A DNA stretch of 37,950 bases, taken from positions 1 through 37,950 of the forward strand of contig CAYSEQ010000010.1 of assembly GCA_964430475.1 (NCBI GenBank), in the 5' to 3' direction. The position numbers and the translations under genes were made by a program. Origin of the DNA: CAYSEQ01 sp964430475. GTDB taxonomy: Bacteria > Patescibacteriota > Microgenomatia > UBA8517. This document shows positions 22,060-29,994 of this stretch, one piece after another (positions within the stretch are counted from its first letter, which is position 1; the number at the start of each line of letters is the position of its first letter). Below the pieces are notes generated by a model. It saw nothing but the letters and a program-made list of their open reading frames with translations. It was not told the DNA's origin and ran no database searches.

Positions 22060-22794
22060 TTACTGAGTATTTATCCTTTCTTCAACTAATCTCTTAAATT
22101 CCTCAAAACTTCTGGGCTGAACCTTTCTGCCATCTAGAAGGAATGTGGGTGTAGCGTTAACACCTAAACTTCTGCCTGATGCCAAATCTTTATTTATCTT
22201 TTCCTCGGAACTACCTGAGTCGAAATCTTTCTTAAATTTCTCCTCATCAAGTCCAATCTCTTTTGCGTAATTAACAAAAATTTCCTTGGGGTTGGATGCC
22301 TTTTCCCAATCCTTTTGTCTTTCGTAAAGAAGATCATGCATTTCCCAAAATTTCCCCTGCATCCCGGCCGCTTCCGAAGCTCTGGAGGCAGCATAAGCAT
22401 TTCTGTGAATAGTTATCAATGGGAAATGTCTGTATACCAGCCTTAAATCCTCCGGAAATTCTTTAAGCAAATCCTGCACTATTGGTTCATAGTTAGCACA
22501 GGCGGGACATTGAAAATCTCCATATTCAATAAGAGTCACCTTAGATTCTTTTTTACCTCTAACCCAATCAGAATCTGTAACCTCTACTTGTTGAGAAAGA
22601 ACATTTGTCTGCGGATTTCTGAAGAAGTTAAACGCCTTATAAAAAACAAAGACAATCAATACGATCGGGATTAAGGTTATTAAAAACTTTCTAATCTTAC
22701 CTATTAATTCCTCTTTTTCTTTCTCCCTCCTTTTAATCTCTTTTGCAAGTTCCCTTTTTTGCCTCTTAGTAAGTTTCACTTCTTGATCGTCCAT
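22060..22794 (-). CDS. DsbA-family thiol oxidoreductase (membrane-anchored)
   Basis: This 244-aa protein has a strongly basic, Lys/Glu-rich cytosolic N-terminus, a transmembrane anchor (about 37-54) and a thioredoxin-fold domain with a helical insertion. The active site is CPAC (Cys96, Cys99) in YGDFQCPACANYEPIV, and the cis-proline segment is GVNATPTFLLDG. This is the BdbD/DsbA-like arrangement that introduces disulfides into exported proteins. Coupled to the DsbB-like gene; the pair would oxidise the many Cys-containing envelope proteins of this genome. Confidence 0.9.
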   Translation of the reverse strand: MDDQEVKLTKRQKRELAKEIKRREKEKEELIGKIRKFLITLIPIVLIVFVFYKAFNFFRNPQTNVLSQQVEVTDSDWVRGKKESKVTLIEYGDFQCPACANYEPIVQDLLKEFPEDLRLVYRHFPLITIHRNAYAASRASEAAGMQGKFWEMHDLLYERQKDWEKASNPKEIFVNYAKEIGLDEEKFKKDFDSGSSEEKINKDLASGRSLGVNATPTFLLDGRKVQPRSFEEFKRLVEERINTQ

Positions 22795-22853
22795 AATCTA
22801 AAAGTCTACTAAAATGTTCTAAAAAATTAAAGAGGTAATTTTATAAAGAAGAT

Positions 22854-23387
22854 TTACAAAAGGAGTGCCAAGCCCACTATAGTCAATCCATTACCAACTA
22901 AATACCAACGTTTTTGCTCATCATCCAAGTTAAGAAAAAATCCTTTAAACCAGGGATTGATGTTTTTATTCTCCGTCAGATCTACAACCTCATCCAGCAA
23001 GAGGTGAATCAAGAATCCCAAAACCAACCCCTTCCCGAAAAGATTCGCCGATGAAGTAATAATAAAAAAAGAAAAAATTACAAATATAAGCTGAAAGGAT
23101 GCCTTATGAACTAACAAATCCGGTAAATTTCTTTTGGCTCTTAATACAAAGTCAAGAATTTTAATCACCCTCCTTTGAGAAACAAGCGAAACAATCTCTT
23201 GACTCATCTGATCCTTGGGACGAATAAGGTAGGCTTGAAGAAAATAATCCACATCTGGAAGTAATGTCCCAAGAATTCCTCCGAACCAAAAGGGCAAAAA
23301 AACCAAATCAAACCATCTTTTGAGCAAAGTAATCAATAAGAAAAAGGCGATCATAAAAATGAAATGGGTTAAAAGTTCTCTTTTCAT
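22854..23387 (-). CDS. YdjM-like membrane-bound metal-dependent hydrolase
   Basis: This 177-aa protein has several membrane helices. Metal-ligand-like motifs are THF near the N-terminus, GTLLPDVDYF, VHKASFQ and GFLIHLLLDEVVD, the His/Asp pattern of the YdjM/DUF457 family of integral-membrane hydrolases. The substrate is unknown. Its ATG overlaps the DUF72 stop by 4 bases, so the two are co-expressed. Confidence 0.72.
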   Translation of the reverse strand: MKRELLTHFIFMIAFFLLITLLKRWFDLVFLPFWFGGILGTLLPDVDYFLQAYLIRPKDQMSQEIVSLVSQRRVIKILDFVLRAKRNLPDLLVHKASFQLIFVIFSFFIITSSANLFGKGLVLGFLIHLLLDEVVDLTENKNINPWFKGFFLNLDDEQKRWYLVGNGLTIVGLALLL

Positions 23388-24184
23388 ATTAAACCTAAAA
23401 AACCTTTTAGGGTCCGGGCGTTCTCGACTGCGTATCCCAAGGCATCGTTATTAAAATAGGCATAAACATCTTTACCTCCATTATTCCATTCTTGCATGCT
23501 TTTAGCCCAATATGCAAGATCTTCACGAGAGTAGCCGGAGGTATAAAGAACCTTCTTACCATGAAACCGTACATAAACAAATGGAAGTTTATTTAAATCT
23601 TTTTCATATTTTGTAAAAACTTTTTCATCTTCAAAAATTCTCGGCCAATCTTTCCAATCTTGAAAACAAACATTTGCCTCTATCTTTGAATTAATTAAAA
23701 TCTCAAACACCCCAGAATCTACCCAACTAGCGTGCCTGAATTCAAAAGTGTGTCTAAATAAGAAGGCGGAATCTGTGCGAGAAAGAAGATCTAGAAAAGT
23801 TTTTAGCCTCTCCCTATCTTTTTTCAAACTTGGCGGCAATTGCCAGAGGACAACATGCTTGCGGTCAGCATTCTTCTTGCTATCTACAAGCACGCTAGCG
23901 CTATCAAAAAATATTTTCAAGGCAGCCTCGCAATCTTTAAGACGCTTTATATGGGTTATGAAACGATTTCCCTTTACACTAAATATGAAATTTGGAGGCA
24001 CCTCTGTAGACCATTTCTTAAAAGTAGATAATCGGGTTTGTCTGTAGAAAGTGGAATTAATCTCCACAGAATTAAAATGTTTTGAATAAAATTTTAGCCA
24101 CTCTTTATAAGGGAGGTCGGCAGGATAAAAATTTCCTCTCCAATGAGAATATTGCCAGCCAGATGTTCCAATATAAAAGGCCAT
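23384..24184 (-). CDS. DUF72-family protein
   Basis: This 266-aa TIM-barrel-type protein has the family start MAFYIGTSGWQYSHWRGNFYP, then FNSVEINSTFYR, FRHTFEFRHASW, VYVRFHGKK and a C-terminal YAYFNNDALGYAVENARTL, which together define DUF72 (YecE-like). The family is widespread, and no reaction is established. It overlaps the downstream hydrolase gene by four bases and precedes it in transcription. Confidence 0.93.
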   Translation of the reverse strand: MAFYIGTSGWQYSHWRGNFYPADLPYKEWLKFYSKHFNSVEINSTFYRQTRLSTFKKWSTEVPPNFIFSVKGNRFITHIKRLKDCEAALKIFFDSASVLVDSKKNADRKHVVLWQLPPSLKKDRERLKTFLDLLSRTDSAFLFRHTFEFRHASWVDSGVFEILINSKIEANVCFQDWKDWPRIFEDEKVFTKYEKDLNKLPFVYVRFHGKKVLYTSGYSREDLAYWAKSMQEWNNGGKDVYAYFNNDALGYAVENARTLKGFLGLI

Positions 24185-24208
24185 ACACTACTTTACTTTA
24201 ACTTTTTT

Positions 24209-24493
24209 TCAAACCGTGGACCTAATCTCAAAATCCTCAAATTCCTTTGTTGCCTCCTCCCAAGAAACATCAAGGTGAGAAACTTTTGAGAGTAAAGGAC
24301 CCTTTTTACACTCCTCAACCAACTTTTTGATCTCCTTTTTCGGACCCTCAACAACTACTTCAACTCTACCGTCTTTTAGATTTCTTACCCAGCCAACCAA
24401 CCCCAAATTTTTAGCTCTCCCTGCAATCCACCACCTAAAACCTACTCCCTGAACCCTTCCTTCAATAAACACATGGGCTCGAACTTCAGACAT
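24209..24493 (-). CDS. acyP: Acylphosphatase
   Basis: This 94-aa enzyme hydrolyses acyl phosphates. The diagnostic GRVQGVGFRWW contains the catalytic Arg, and GWVRNLKDGRVEVVVEGP contains the catalytic Asn. Length and the ferredoxin-like pattern match the family exactly. It is on the minus strand between the DUF72 and alkyltransferase genes, with short spacers. Confidence 0.95.
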   Translation of the reverse strand: MSEVRAHVFIEGRVQGVGFRWWIAGRAKNLGLVGWVRNLKDGRVEVVVEGPKKEIKKLVEECKKGPLLSKVSHLDVSWEEATKEFEDFEIRSTV

Positions 24494-24579
24494 AGGAATA
24501 CAAAACCAATTTCAATATCTAAATCTTAAGTACTTTATACTTGGCTTAGATTCCATCTTACTTTTAATAAAAGTGTTTT

Positions 24580-24951
24580 TCAAAGGCTACATTGGTGTTT
24601 TGAAAGGTCAACCCGATTTTTGTCTATAAAACTCACTTCTTCCTGCAATAACCTTCTTTTTTGCTCCATAAAACCTCCAAAGACATAATTTTCTGCGAGT
24701 TCTCCATTTTTCTTAACAACCCTATGGCAGGGAACTTTAGGGTTTCTATTGGCGTGCAGTGCAAACCCTACCAGTCTTGGACTTATCTTCTTTCTAAAAC
24801 TACCGCTATTTCCTCTTCTGTGCCCATTGAGGAAAGCTGCAACCTGTCCATAAGTTGCAACCTTCCCTTTGGGTATTTTTTTGACAATTTCATAAACCTC
24901 CACAAAAACCTTTAAACCCTCATTTTTTATTTTTATCTTTGAGTTTGGCAT
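24580..24951 (-). CDS. Methylated-DNA-cysteine methyltransferase (single-domain)
   Basis: This 123-aa protein corresponds to the DNA-binding, active domain of O6-alkylguanine transferases. KKIPKGKVATYGQVAAFLNG is the helix-turn-helix entry, with the active-site NPKVPCHRVVKKNGEL and FGGFMEQKRRLLQEE after. The PCHR cysteine is present, so it could be a suicide repair enzyme rather than an inactive alkyltransferase-like protein. The usual N-terminal domain is absent. The stretch RRGNSGSFRKKISPRLVGFA has a short insertion compared with typical members. Confidence 0.9.
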   Translation of the reverse strand: MPNSKIKIKNEGLKVFVEVYEIVKKIPKGKVATYGQVAAFLNGHRRGNSGSFRKKISPRLVGFALHANRNPKVPCHRVVKKNGELAENYVFGGFMEQKRRLLQEEVSFIDKNRVDLSKHQCSL

Positions 24952-24957
24952 TTAGAC

Positions 24958-25944
24958 TCAGTCGGTAAATATTTGCACAAACATTTTTCCATAAATTCCG
25001 TTGTCTACTACTCCAATACCAATCCTTTTAAACCTAACATCCAAAATATTTTCTCTATGTCCTTCGGAATTCATAAGACCTGTATGTGCAGTTAGCAATG
25101 TTGGGGCAAGAGCCAGGTTTTCACCGGCTAAAGTATACTCTACTCCTGCTTTATTAAGCCTATCCCTAATATCCTCTCCCTCGGGGGATATGTGTCCGAA
25201 ATACTTCCTCTCCCACATATCTTTGGCGTGGGCTCTTGCAACCGGGACCAATTCTTCCCTCCATATCAACTCAGCTACACCGTACTTTTTCCTTTCTTGA
25301 TTAACCATTTCAAACATTTTTCTTTCAGAATTCACATCAACTGTTAGGCGACTGTCACCTACTTCTATGGGTATTGATTCATTACTTTTAGGTTGTATCG
25401 TTAAATAAGTTAAAGAGTCTTCAACAAGGCCACCAAAAATATCGCTAAGTTTTACCTCAAAATTTGAGGTGTTCCTAACCAAAAAGCCTCCAATCCGAGA
25501 CTCGCTAATATCAGCCTTTATCTTAGGAAGAATTGGTAGACCAAGGGCAAGCGTAAGAAAAAAGGAGGTCAAAATTAGACCCTGCCCAAGAGCTGGAAAG
25601 ATAGATGCCAAATTACTCCAGGGGCTTTTCCAAAATCTTAAGGGAATCTTTCGCACAATTCTTAAAAAAACAAAACCCAAGATAGACTCAGACACGCCTG
25701 CCACTATTAAAAAACCAAACGCATTAGAAAGTGAGTGTGGAAGCGAAAAGTTCGATCTTAAGAGGTCGGAAACAAAACCATATCCTTTTAGGGCAAAAAC
25801 AAGCGACAAAAGAAAACTTACAAAATCCGCAAGTATTACCCAAAAACCATATCTTACGGCTTCAGTGACAAAATAAATAAGGATTATCAAAATGACGAAA
25901 TCTACCCAGTTACCATGTAAGGAGAAAAAATTTAAGTAGTCCAT
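24958..25944 (-). CDS. CvpA-like membrane domain fused to a CAP/SCP domain
   Basis: This 328-aa protein has an N-terminal CvpA-type region (about 1-160), with four hydrophobic helices beginning NWVDFVILIILIYF. A linker is followed by a C-terminal CAP (SCP/PR-1-like) domain at about 210-328. CAP hallmarks are visible: VARAHAKDMWERKYFGHISP, AGENLA and GLMNSEGHRENILD, with the two conserved His and Glu residues. The CAP domain would face outside. The combination is known in Gram-positive and candidate-phyla proteins and may act in envelope remodelling. It is the first gene of the minus-strand run 24958-21483. Confidence 0.85.
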   Translation of the reverse strand: MDYLNFFSLHGNWVDFVILIILIYFVTEAVRYGFWVILADFVSFLLSLVFALKGYGFVSDLLRSNFSLPHSLSNAFGFLIVAGVSESILGFVFLRIVRKIPLRFWKSPWSNLASIFPALGQGLILTSFFLTLALGLPILPKIKADISESRIGGFLVRNTSNFEVKLSDIFGGLVEDSLTYLTIQPKSNESIPIEVGDSRLTVDVNSERKMFEMVNQERKKYGVAELIWREELVPVARAHAKDMWERKYFGHISPEGEDIRDRLNKAGVEYTLAGENLALAPTLLTAHTGLMNSEGHRENILDVRFKRIGIGVVDNGIYGKMFVQIFTD

Positions 25945-25991
25945 CCTGAAAGATATTATATACTTAACTAACTGCTTTCAAATCTTTAATC

Positions 25992-25997
25992 TATAAT
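25992..25997 (+). promoter_or_regulatory. -10 element for the glycosyltransferase-like gene
   Basis: A perfect TATAAT is placed 24 bases before the ATG at 26022. No strong -35 box is visible at the correct spacing (TTTCAA at about 17 bases is weak). It would drive the now-broken membrane gene. Confidence 0.4.
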
Positions 25998-26021
25998 GCT
26001 TATGATTTCGAGAAAGTAAAA

Positions 26022-27592
26022 ATGTTGAATCTTTTATTAAACCCTTTTTTGGAATTAAAAATATTTATCAAAAAACACCCCGTTTTCTCTATTATTGTCC
26101 TTGCTCTTGCGATTTGCTTATCACCCTTGTCAAGATCCGACTTTCCTCTCAACGATGGGGGGCTTTTTTATACGATGATACAAGATCTTAAAGAAAATAA
26201 TTTCAAACTCCCCATTTTTACGACCTACAATCAAGCTCAGATTCCCTTTGCTTATCCCCCATTGTCTTTCTACCTCGCGGGGTTTATTTCCAAAGTTTTA
26301 CCAATTCCTCTTATCGAAATCTTACATTTTTTACCACTTATTATTTCCCTTTTAACCATACCTATCTTTTTCCTTGTTGCTAAAAACTTTTGGGGTAAAG
26401 AAATTGCCATCATACCTACCCTTATCTTTGTACTTTTACCCAGAAGTTTTATTTGGATTATTATGGGAGGTGGTATAGCAAGATCTTTAGGCCTTTTTTT
26501 AGCCTTCTTAGCCTTCTTTTTGGAATAAGGGCTTACAAAAACCCCACAAAAGAAGTTTAGTTTTAAGTATTATCTTTTTTTCTCTTTGCTTATTAAGCCA
26601 CTTTGAGTGGGCTTTTTTTACGATTCTTAGTTTGTTAGTTATCTTATTTGAATTTCCCCAACCTTACCGGTCTTTCAAAAAATTAATCCTCATTTTAACT
26701 TCCTCACTTTTCCTCACTTCCCCTTGGTGGGTTTACATTATTAAAAACCACGGGATATCACCATTTTGGTATTTTCTAAAATCCGGTGTCACAACTTTTG
26801 AAGAACGGATCAGTACTTATGCCTTTTTATTTACACTTAATGTCACTGACGAGCCTTTTGTGACCATCTGGGCTGTATTAACTCTTTTTAGTTTGGGGTT
26901 CTGCTTCATCCAAAAAAATACACTCTCATTCTTTGGTTTATAATCCCCATTTTAATAGCACCAAGAAGCTCACCCAACCTTGTTACAATACCAGAAGTCT
27001 TTATTATCACCTTTACACTAACAAGCATTTCAAGATCTTTTTTAAAAAAATTAAACTCCTATCAAAAGCTTTCAGCGAAACTCTTCCTTGGATTTCTACT
27101 TTTCTACCTACCAATTTCTCTATCATTTTTGAGCCTTAATGGAATTCCAGGAGGCTATTTTAACTTCGTAAAAAACAGGAAAGAGAAGCACTGGAATGGA
27201 TAAAACAAAACACACCTAAGGAAAGCAGATTTCTTTTACTTACAAGTGGGCAATCTCCAACATGGGGAATGGATCCTGTTTCCGAGTGGTTTCCCACTTT
27301 AACCCAACGAATTAGCATCATCACTCCTCAAGGTTATGAGTGGTTAGGAGATAATTTTTTTAGAAAAAGAGTAGAACTTTATACAAAGATAAAGGATTGT
27401 TATGACAAAGACCTTCCTTGCATAGAAGATCTTCTAGAAAACAACCAAATAGATTTTACCCACATCTACATTTATAAACCCTCCGAAGAAGAAAAGGATT
27501 ATCTTCCCTTGATTCGCTACCAACTTTTGAACTCACAAAAATATAAAATCATCTTTGAAAATTCCAAAACGGAGGTTTTTTCAACTGAGTAG
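26022..27592 (+). pseudogene. Glycosyltransferase-like polytopic membrane protein, three frameshifts
   Basis: The reading frame runs as one protein only if it shifts three times. Residues from 26022 run to about 26515 (frame 1), continue as GLQKPHKRSLVLSIIFFSLC to about 26920, then as WFIIPILIAPRSSPNLVTIP to about 27170, and finally as EALEWIKQNTPKESRF to the stop at 27592. Each switch falls beside a homopolymer (T5, A7, A6). The restored ~520-aa product has an early luminal Asp motif (FPLNDGGLFYTMI), many membrane helices and a soluble C-terminal domain. This matches the GT-C/RgtA-like glycosyltransferase layout using lipid-linked sugars. It could be a real pseudogene or assembly error; the family call is moderate. 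Confidence 0.68.
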
Positions 27593-27614
27593 AGTACAGA
27601 AAAAGAATTAAAGA

Positions 27615-27908
27615 ATGAAAATAATTCTAAAAATCTTTTTTAACAGTAAACTCTCAACAAAAGCTAATAAATAGCTCGCACAAAGAACCACCTATTTATT
27701 ACCTTTACTAGTAAACTTAAGTCTAAGAACGAATCTCGGAAGTCTTATCCGCTTGTTTTCTCAAGTGCATCTTTTCAATACAAACTCCAACACTATAAAT
27801 TTATTTAAAATAAATAGGCTAAATGTTAAAAGAAAAATCCTTAAGATAAATCCGGGAAAAGCCCTATATAAATTCATAGAAAATGTAAGGTACAAGAACC
27901 TAAATTAA
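27615..27908 (+). pseudogene. ORF relic in the spacer after the membrane gene
   Basis: In the 375-base spacer (27593-27967) one frame reads MKIILKIFFNSKLSTKANK, TAG, LAQRTTYLLPLLVNLSLRTN and on to GKALYKFIENVRYKNLN ending at 27908. A single in-frame TAG at 27672-27674 interrupts 98 codons. Composition is protein-like, but no domain is recognised. Nothing else is seen in the spacer. Confidence 0.3.
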
Positions 27909-27967
27909 CCAGTCTTTTTCCTCCTTATAAGAGATTTTCGCTTCGCTCAACTCCTCTTGTGTGGCGA

Positions 27968-28252
27968 CTACTTGTTTTTAGTTTCCTTTTTTAGTTGTTG
28001 AAGTCGCCACATAAAAAGCCTGGGCTTGGATTTAACATTATACGCATCTTTAACAAAATTTCTCGCAGCCTCCAATAGCCCCCTTGGAGTTTCTTTCGCA
28101 AGTTTTATATACAAGGATTTATGTTTTAGGTCATTAAGTTCTTTTGCAAGCTCGTAGCCATATTTTTGAAACTCACGCGAAATATATTTGTCTTCATCGG
28201 ACTTAAATTTTTTTAAAATATCTCCTATCTTGGTAAAGTTGCCACTTGACAT
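27968..28252 (-). CDS. Small conserved-looking helical protein next to pth
   Basis: This 94-aa basic helical protein has KIGDILKKFKSDEDKYISRE, then YIKLAKETPRGLLEAARNFV and a Trp-containing end (RLFMWRLQQLKKETK). No membrane segment or cysteines are present. It starts 8 bases after the stop of pth on the same strand. I recall similar small proteins in candidate-phyla genomes but no function. Confidence 0.6.
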   Translation of the reverse strand: MSSGNFTKIGDILKKFKSDEDKYISREFQKYGYELAKELNDLKHKSLYIKLAKETPRGLLEAARNFVKDAYNVKSKPRLFMWRLQQLKKETKNK

Positions 28253-28260
28253 AGAACAAA

Positions 28261-28818
28261 CTATTCTAACCTTTGCAGCAATTTTTCAACAACCTCGTCT
28301 ATTACATTTTGAATAATCTCTTGTTCTTGGTGTGTAAATTCCTCCAAAACATACTCCTCGCCCAAAACCTTTTCACCCAACTGCCTGTTATCAACTCCTA
28401 TCCTTACCCGCCAAAAATCTTTTGTGACCAAACTTTTCTCTATAGACAAAACTCCATAGTGCAATTTAGGGCCCTTCCCAAATTGGATTTTGTACTCCGA
28501 AAGTCTTAAATCCAAATCATCATGAATTACCCATAAATTTGAGGGATTGACCTTATAATGTTCAACTAATTTCTTCACAACGATTCCTGAAGAATTCATA
28601 AAACTTGTCGGCTTTGCTAATAAGAAGTTAGCAGTTTGTAATAGGTAGCAAGGCATTTTTTTATCAAATTTGAAATTTGAATTTTGGACTTGTTTAGGAT
28701 TTAGGAATTTGGATTTAGAAATTTCAAGCGCTAGCTTATCTACCACCATAAATCCCACATTATGTCTTGTCTTTTCAAATTTTTCCCCCGGATTACCCAA
28801 TCCAACTACGAGTCTCAT
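28261..28818 (-). CDS. pth: Peptidyl-tRNA hydrolase
   Basis: This 185-aa enzyme releases tRNA from stalled peptidyl-tRNA. The family start VVGLGNPGEKFEKTRHNVGF holds Asn and the catalytic His; KPTSFMNSSG and HDDLDL (catalytic Asp) follow, then GKGPKLHYGVLSIEKSL (usually GGHNGLRSI) and RVRIGVD. The segment KSKFLNPKQVQNSNFKFDKK (about 34-53) is encoded by DNA that resembles the AT-rich repeat seen in the spacer at 16873-17043. The motif GKGPKLHYG departs from the usual G-G-H-N-G, a notable substitution near the tRNA-binding site. Confidence 0.92.
   Translation of the reverse strand: MRLVVGLGNPGEKFEKTRHNVGFMVVDKLALEISKSKFLNPKQVQNSNFKFDKKMPCYLLQTANFLLAKPTSFMNSSGIVVKKLVEHYKVNPSNLWVIHDDLDLRLSEYKIQFGKGPKLHYGVLSIEKSLVTKDFWRVRIGVDNRQLGEKVLGEEYVLEEFTHQEQEIIQNVIDEVVEKLLQRLE
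28665..28725. repeat. Copy of the AT-rich dispersed repeat inside pth
   Basis: This segment (plus-strand words 'gaaatttgaattttggactt' then 'gtttaggatttaggaatttg') has the same word order as the non-coding repeat at about 16945-17008. Here it is read in frame on the minus strand as about residues 32-51 of Pth. It looks like a repeat that invaded or replaced a variable loop without breaking the gene. Confidence 0.45.
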
Positions 28819-28888
28819 AGGTCAATTTTACAATGCTCTAGAATTTATAAAAGAGGTAAAGGAATAAAATGTAAACAAGAGATAAATG

Positions 28889-29515
28889 CTAGTTTTTCTC
28901 CTCAATAAATGGCACGAAGTGGAAAATGCCGTATTCTTCTTTAAGTATTTTGTCTTTTCCCTTAATGAACCTTGTCATCACTTTATCTTCACCTCTTCCT
29001 ATGGGTGCGACTAAAATTCCACCTTGTTTTAACTGTTCAAAAAGTGCTTTTGGGACTTTCTCTCTAATCCCAGCAGTCACGATAATTGCATCAAAAGGAG
29101 CTTTTTCCTCCCAACCCCACTTCCCACTTCCAATCTTTACACTGACATTCTTGTATCCCAACTGCCTAAGAATCCTTTCAGCGCGCTTGGCAAGATTGGG
29201 GATGATTTCAATTGTATATACCCTCCTCGCAAGTTTTGAAAGAACTGCCGCTTGATAACCAGACCCTGTTCCAATCTCTAAAACTTTTTCATTACCCTTT
29301 AAATTCAAAAGACTTGTCATAAAGGCAACAGTATAAGGTTGACTCATTGTCTGTCCATAACCGATAGGAACCGGTGCATCGTCGTAGGCGATATCAATAT
29401 GCTTCGGAGGTGCAAATTTTTCCCTAGGAACCTGAAGCATTGCTGAAAATACACGAGGGTCATCCAACTTATAGCGTTTCTTTATCTCGTAAATCATTCT
29501 TTCCCGCTCATCCAT
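28889..29515 (-). CDS. pcm: Protein-L-isoaspartate O-methyltransferase
   Basis: This 208-aa enzyme is AdoMet-dependent and repairs isoaspartyl residues. Visible are the family signature GYGQTMSQPYTVAFM, AdoMet motif I VLEIGTGSGYQAAVL, post-I YTIEII, motif II PFDAIIVTAGI and LKQGGILVAPIG. Length and motifs match bacterial Pcm. It is a single gene on the minus strand between pth and a DUF4870-like gene, with modest spacers. Confidence 0.95.
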   Translation of the reverse strand: MDERERMIYEIKKRYKLDDPRVFSAMLQVPREKFAPPKHIDIAYDDAPVPIGYGQTMSQPYTVAFMTSLLNLKGNEKVLEIGTGSGYQAAVLSKLARRVYTIEIIPNLAKRAERILRQLGYKNVSVKIGSGKWGWEEKAPFDAIIVTAGIREKVPKALFEQLKQGGILVAPIGRGEDKVMTRFIKGKDKILKEEYGIFHFVPFIEEKN

Positions 29516-29554
29516 AAAATTTTTTGGGCAGCGGGTAGAAGTTAGAAAAAACCT

Positions 29555-29905
29555 CTATCCTGTTTTAGAGAACTTTCTTGCGTATTTTCCCAGAATTGGA
29601 ACCTCCCACTCCTCTCCCTGCCAAGCCTTGTAAATCAACACCAACCAAAGTATAAAGGCGAAGATCGAGATTAATGGAACTATAAAGAAAAGTATGAAAG
29701 TAGCTGAGACTATTATCTGTAAAATAAAGATAGAGGTAAATACCAATATTGACTGCATTGCGTGAAATCTTACAAACGGATCCTTTTCTAAAATGAAAAA
29801 TACGATTCCTGTCAATGGACCTAAGACATATGAGAGCGCCGCGGAAGTATTTTTGGGAAGTCCTGTACCACTTTTTTGGGGTTTCATATTTTTATTTTTA
29901 TTCAC
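29555..29905 (-). CDS. DUF4870/Tic20-like small membrane protein
   Basis: This 116-aa protein has a hydrophilic Lys-rich N-terminus, then NTSAALSYVLGPLTGIVFFI, LEKDPFVRFHAMQSILVF and two more hydrophobic helices. The 'P-x-G-x-x-F...FVRFHAxQS' pattern is characteristic of DUF4870/Tic20-like proteins. The function in bacteria is unknown. It ends 39 bases before pcm on the same strand. Confidence 0.8.
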   Translation of the reverse strand: MNKNKNMKPQKSGTGLPKNTSAALSYVLGPLTGIVFFILEKDPFVRFHAMQSILVFTSIFILQIIVSATFILFFIVPLISIFAFILWLVLIYKAWQGEEWEVPILGKYARKFSKTG

Positions 29906-29994
29906 CTCCGTTCTATTTTATCCTAAATAAACCTTTAAAATCTTCTAAACTTTTAAACGAATAAAAATTTTTTAAATCTATTAATATAATCTTT

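Noticed and set aside
27909..27967. tRNA-like or hairpin RNA between the relic ORF and the small helical gene
   Set aside because: No cloverleaf or strong stem could be built from the sequence.
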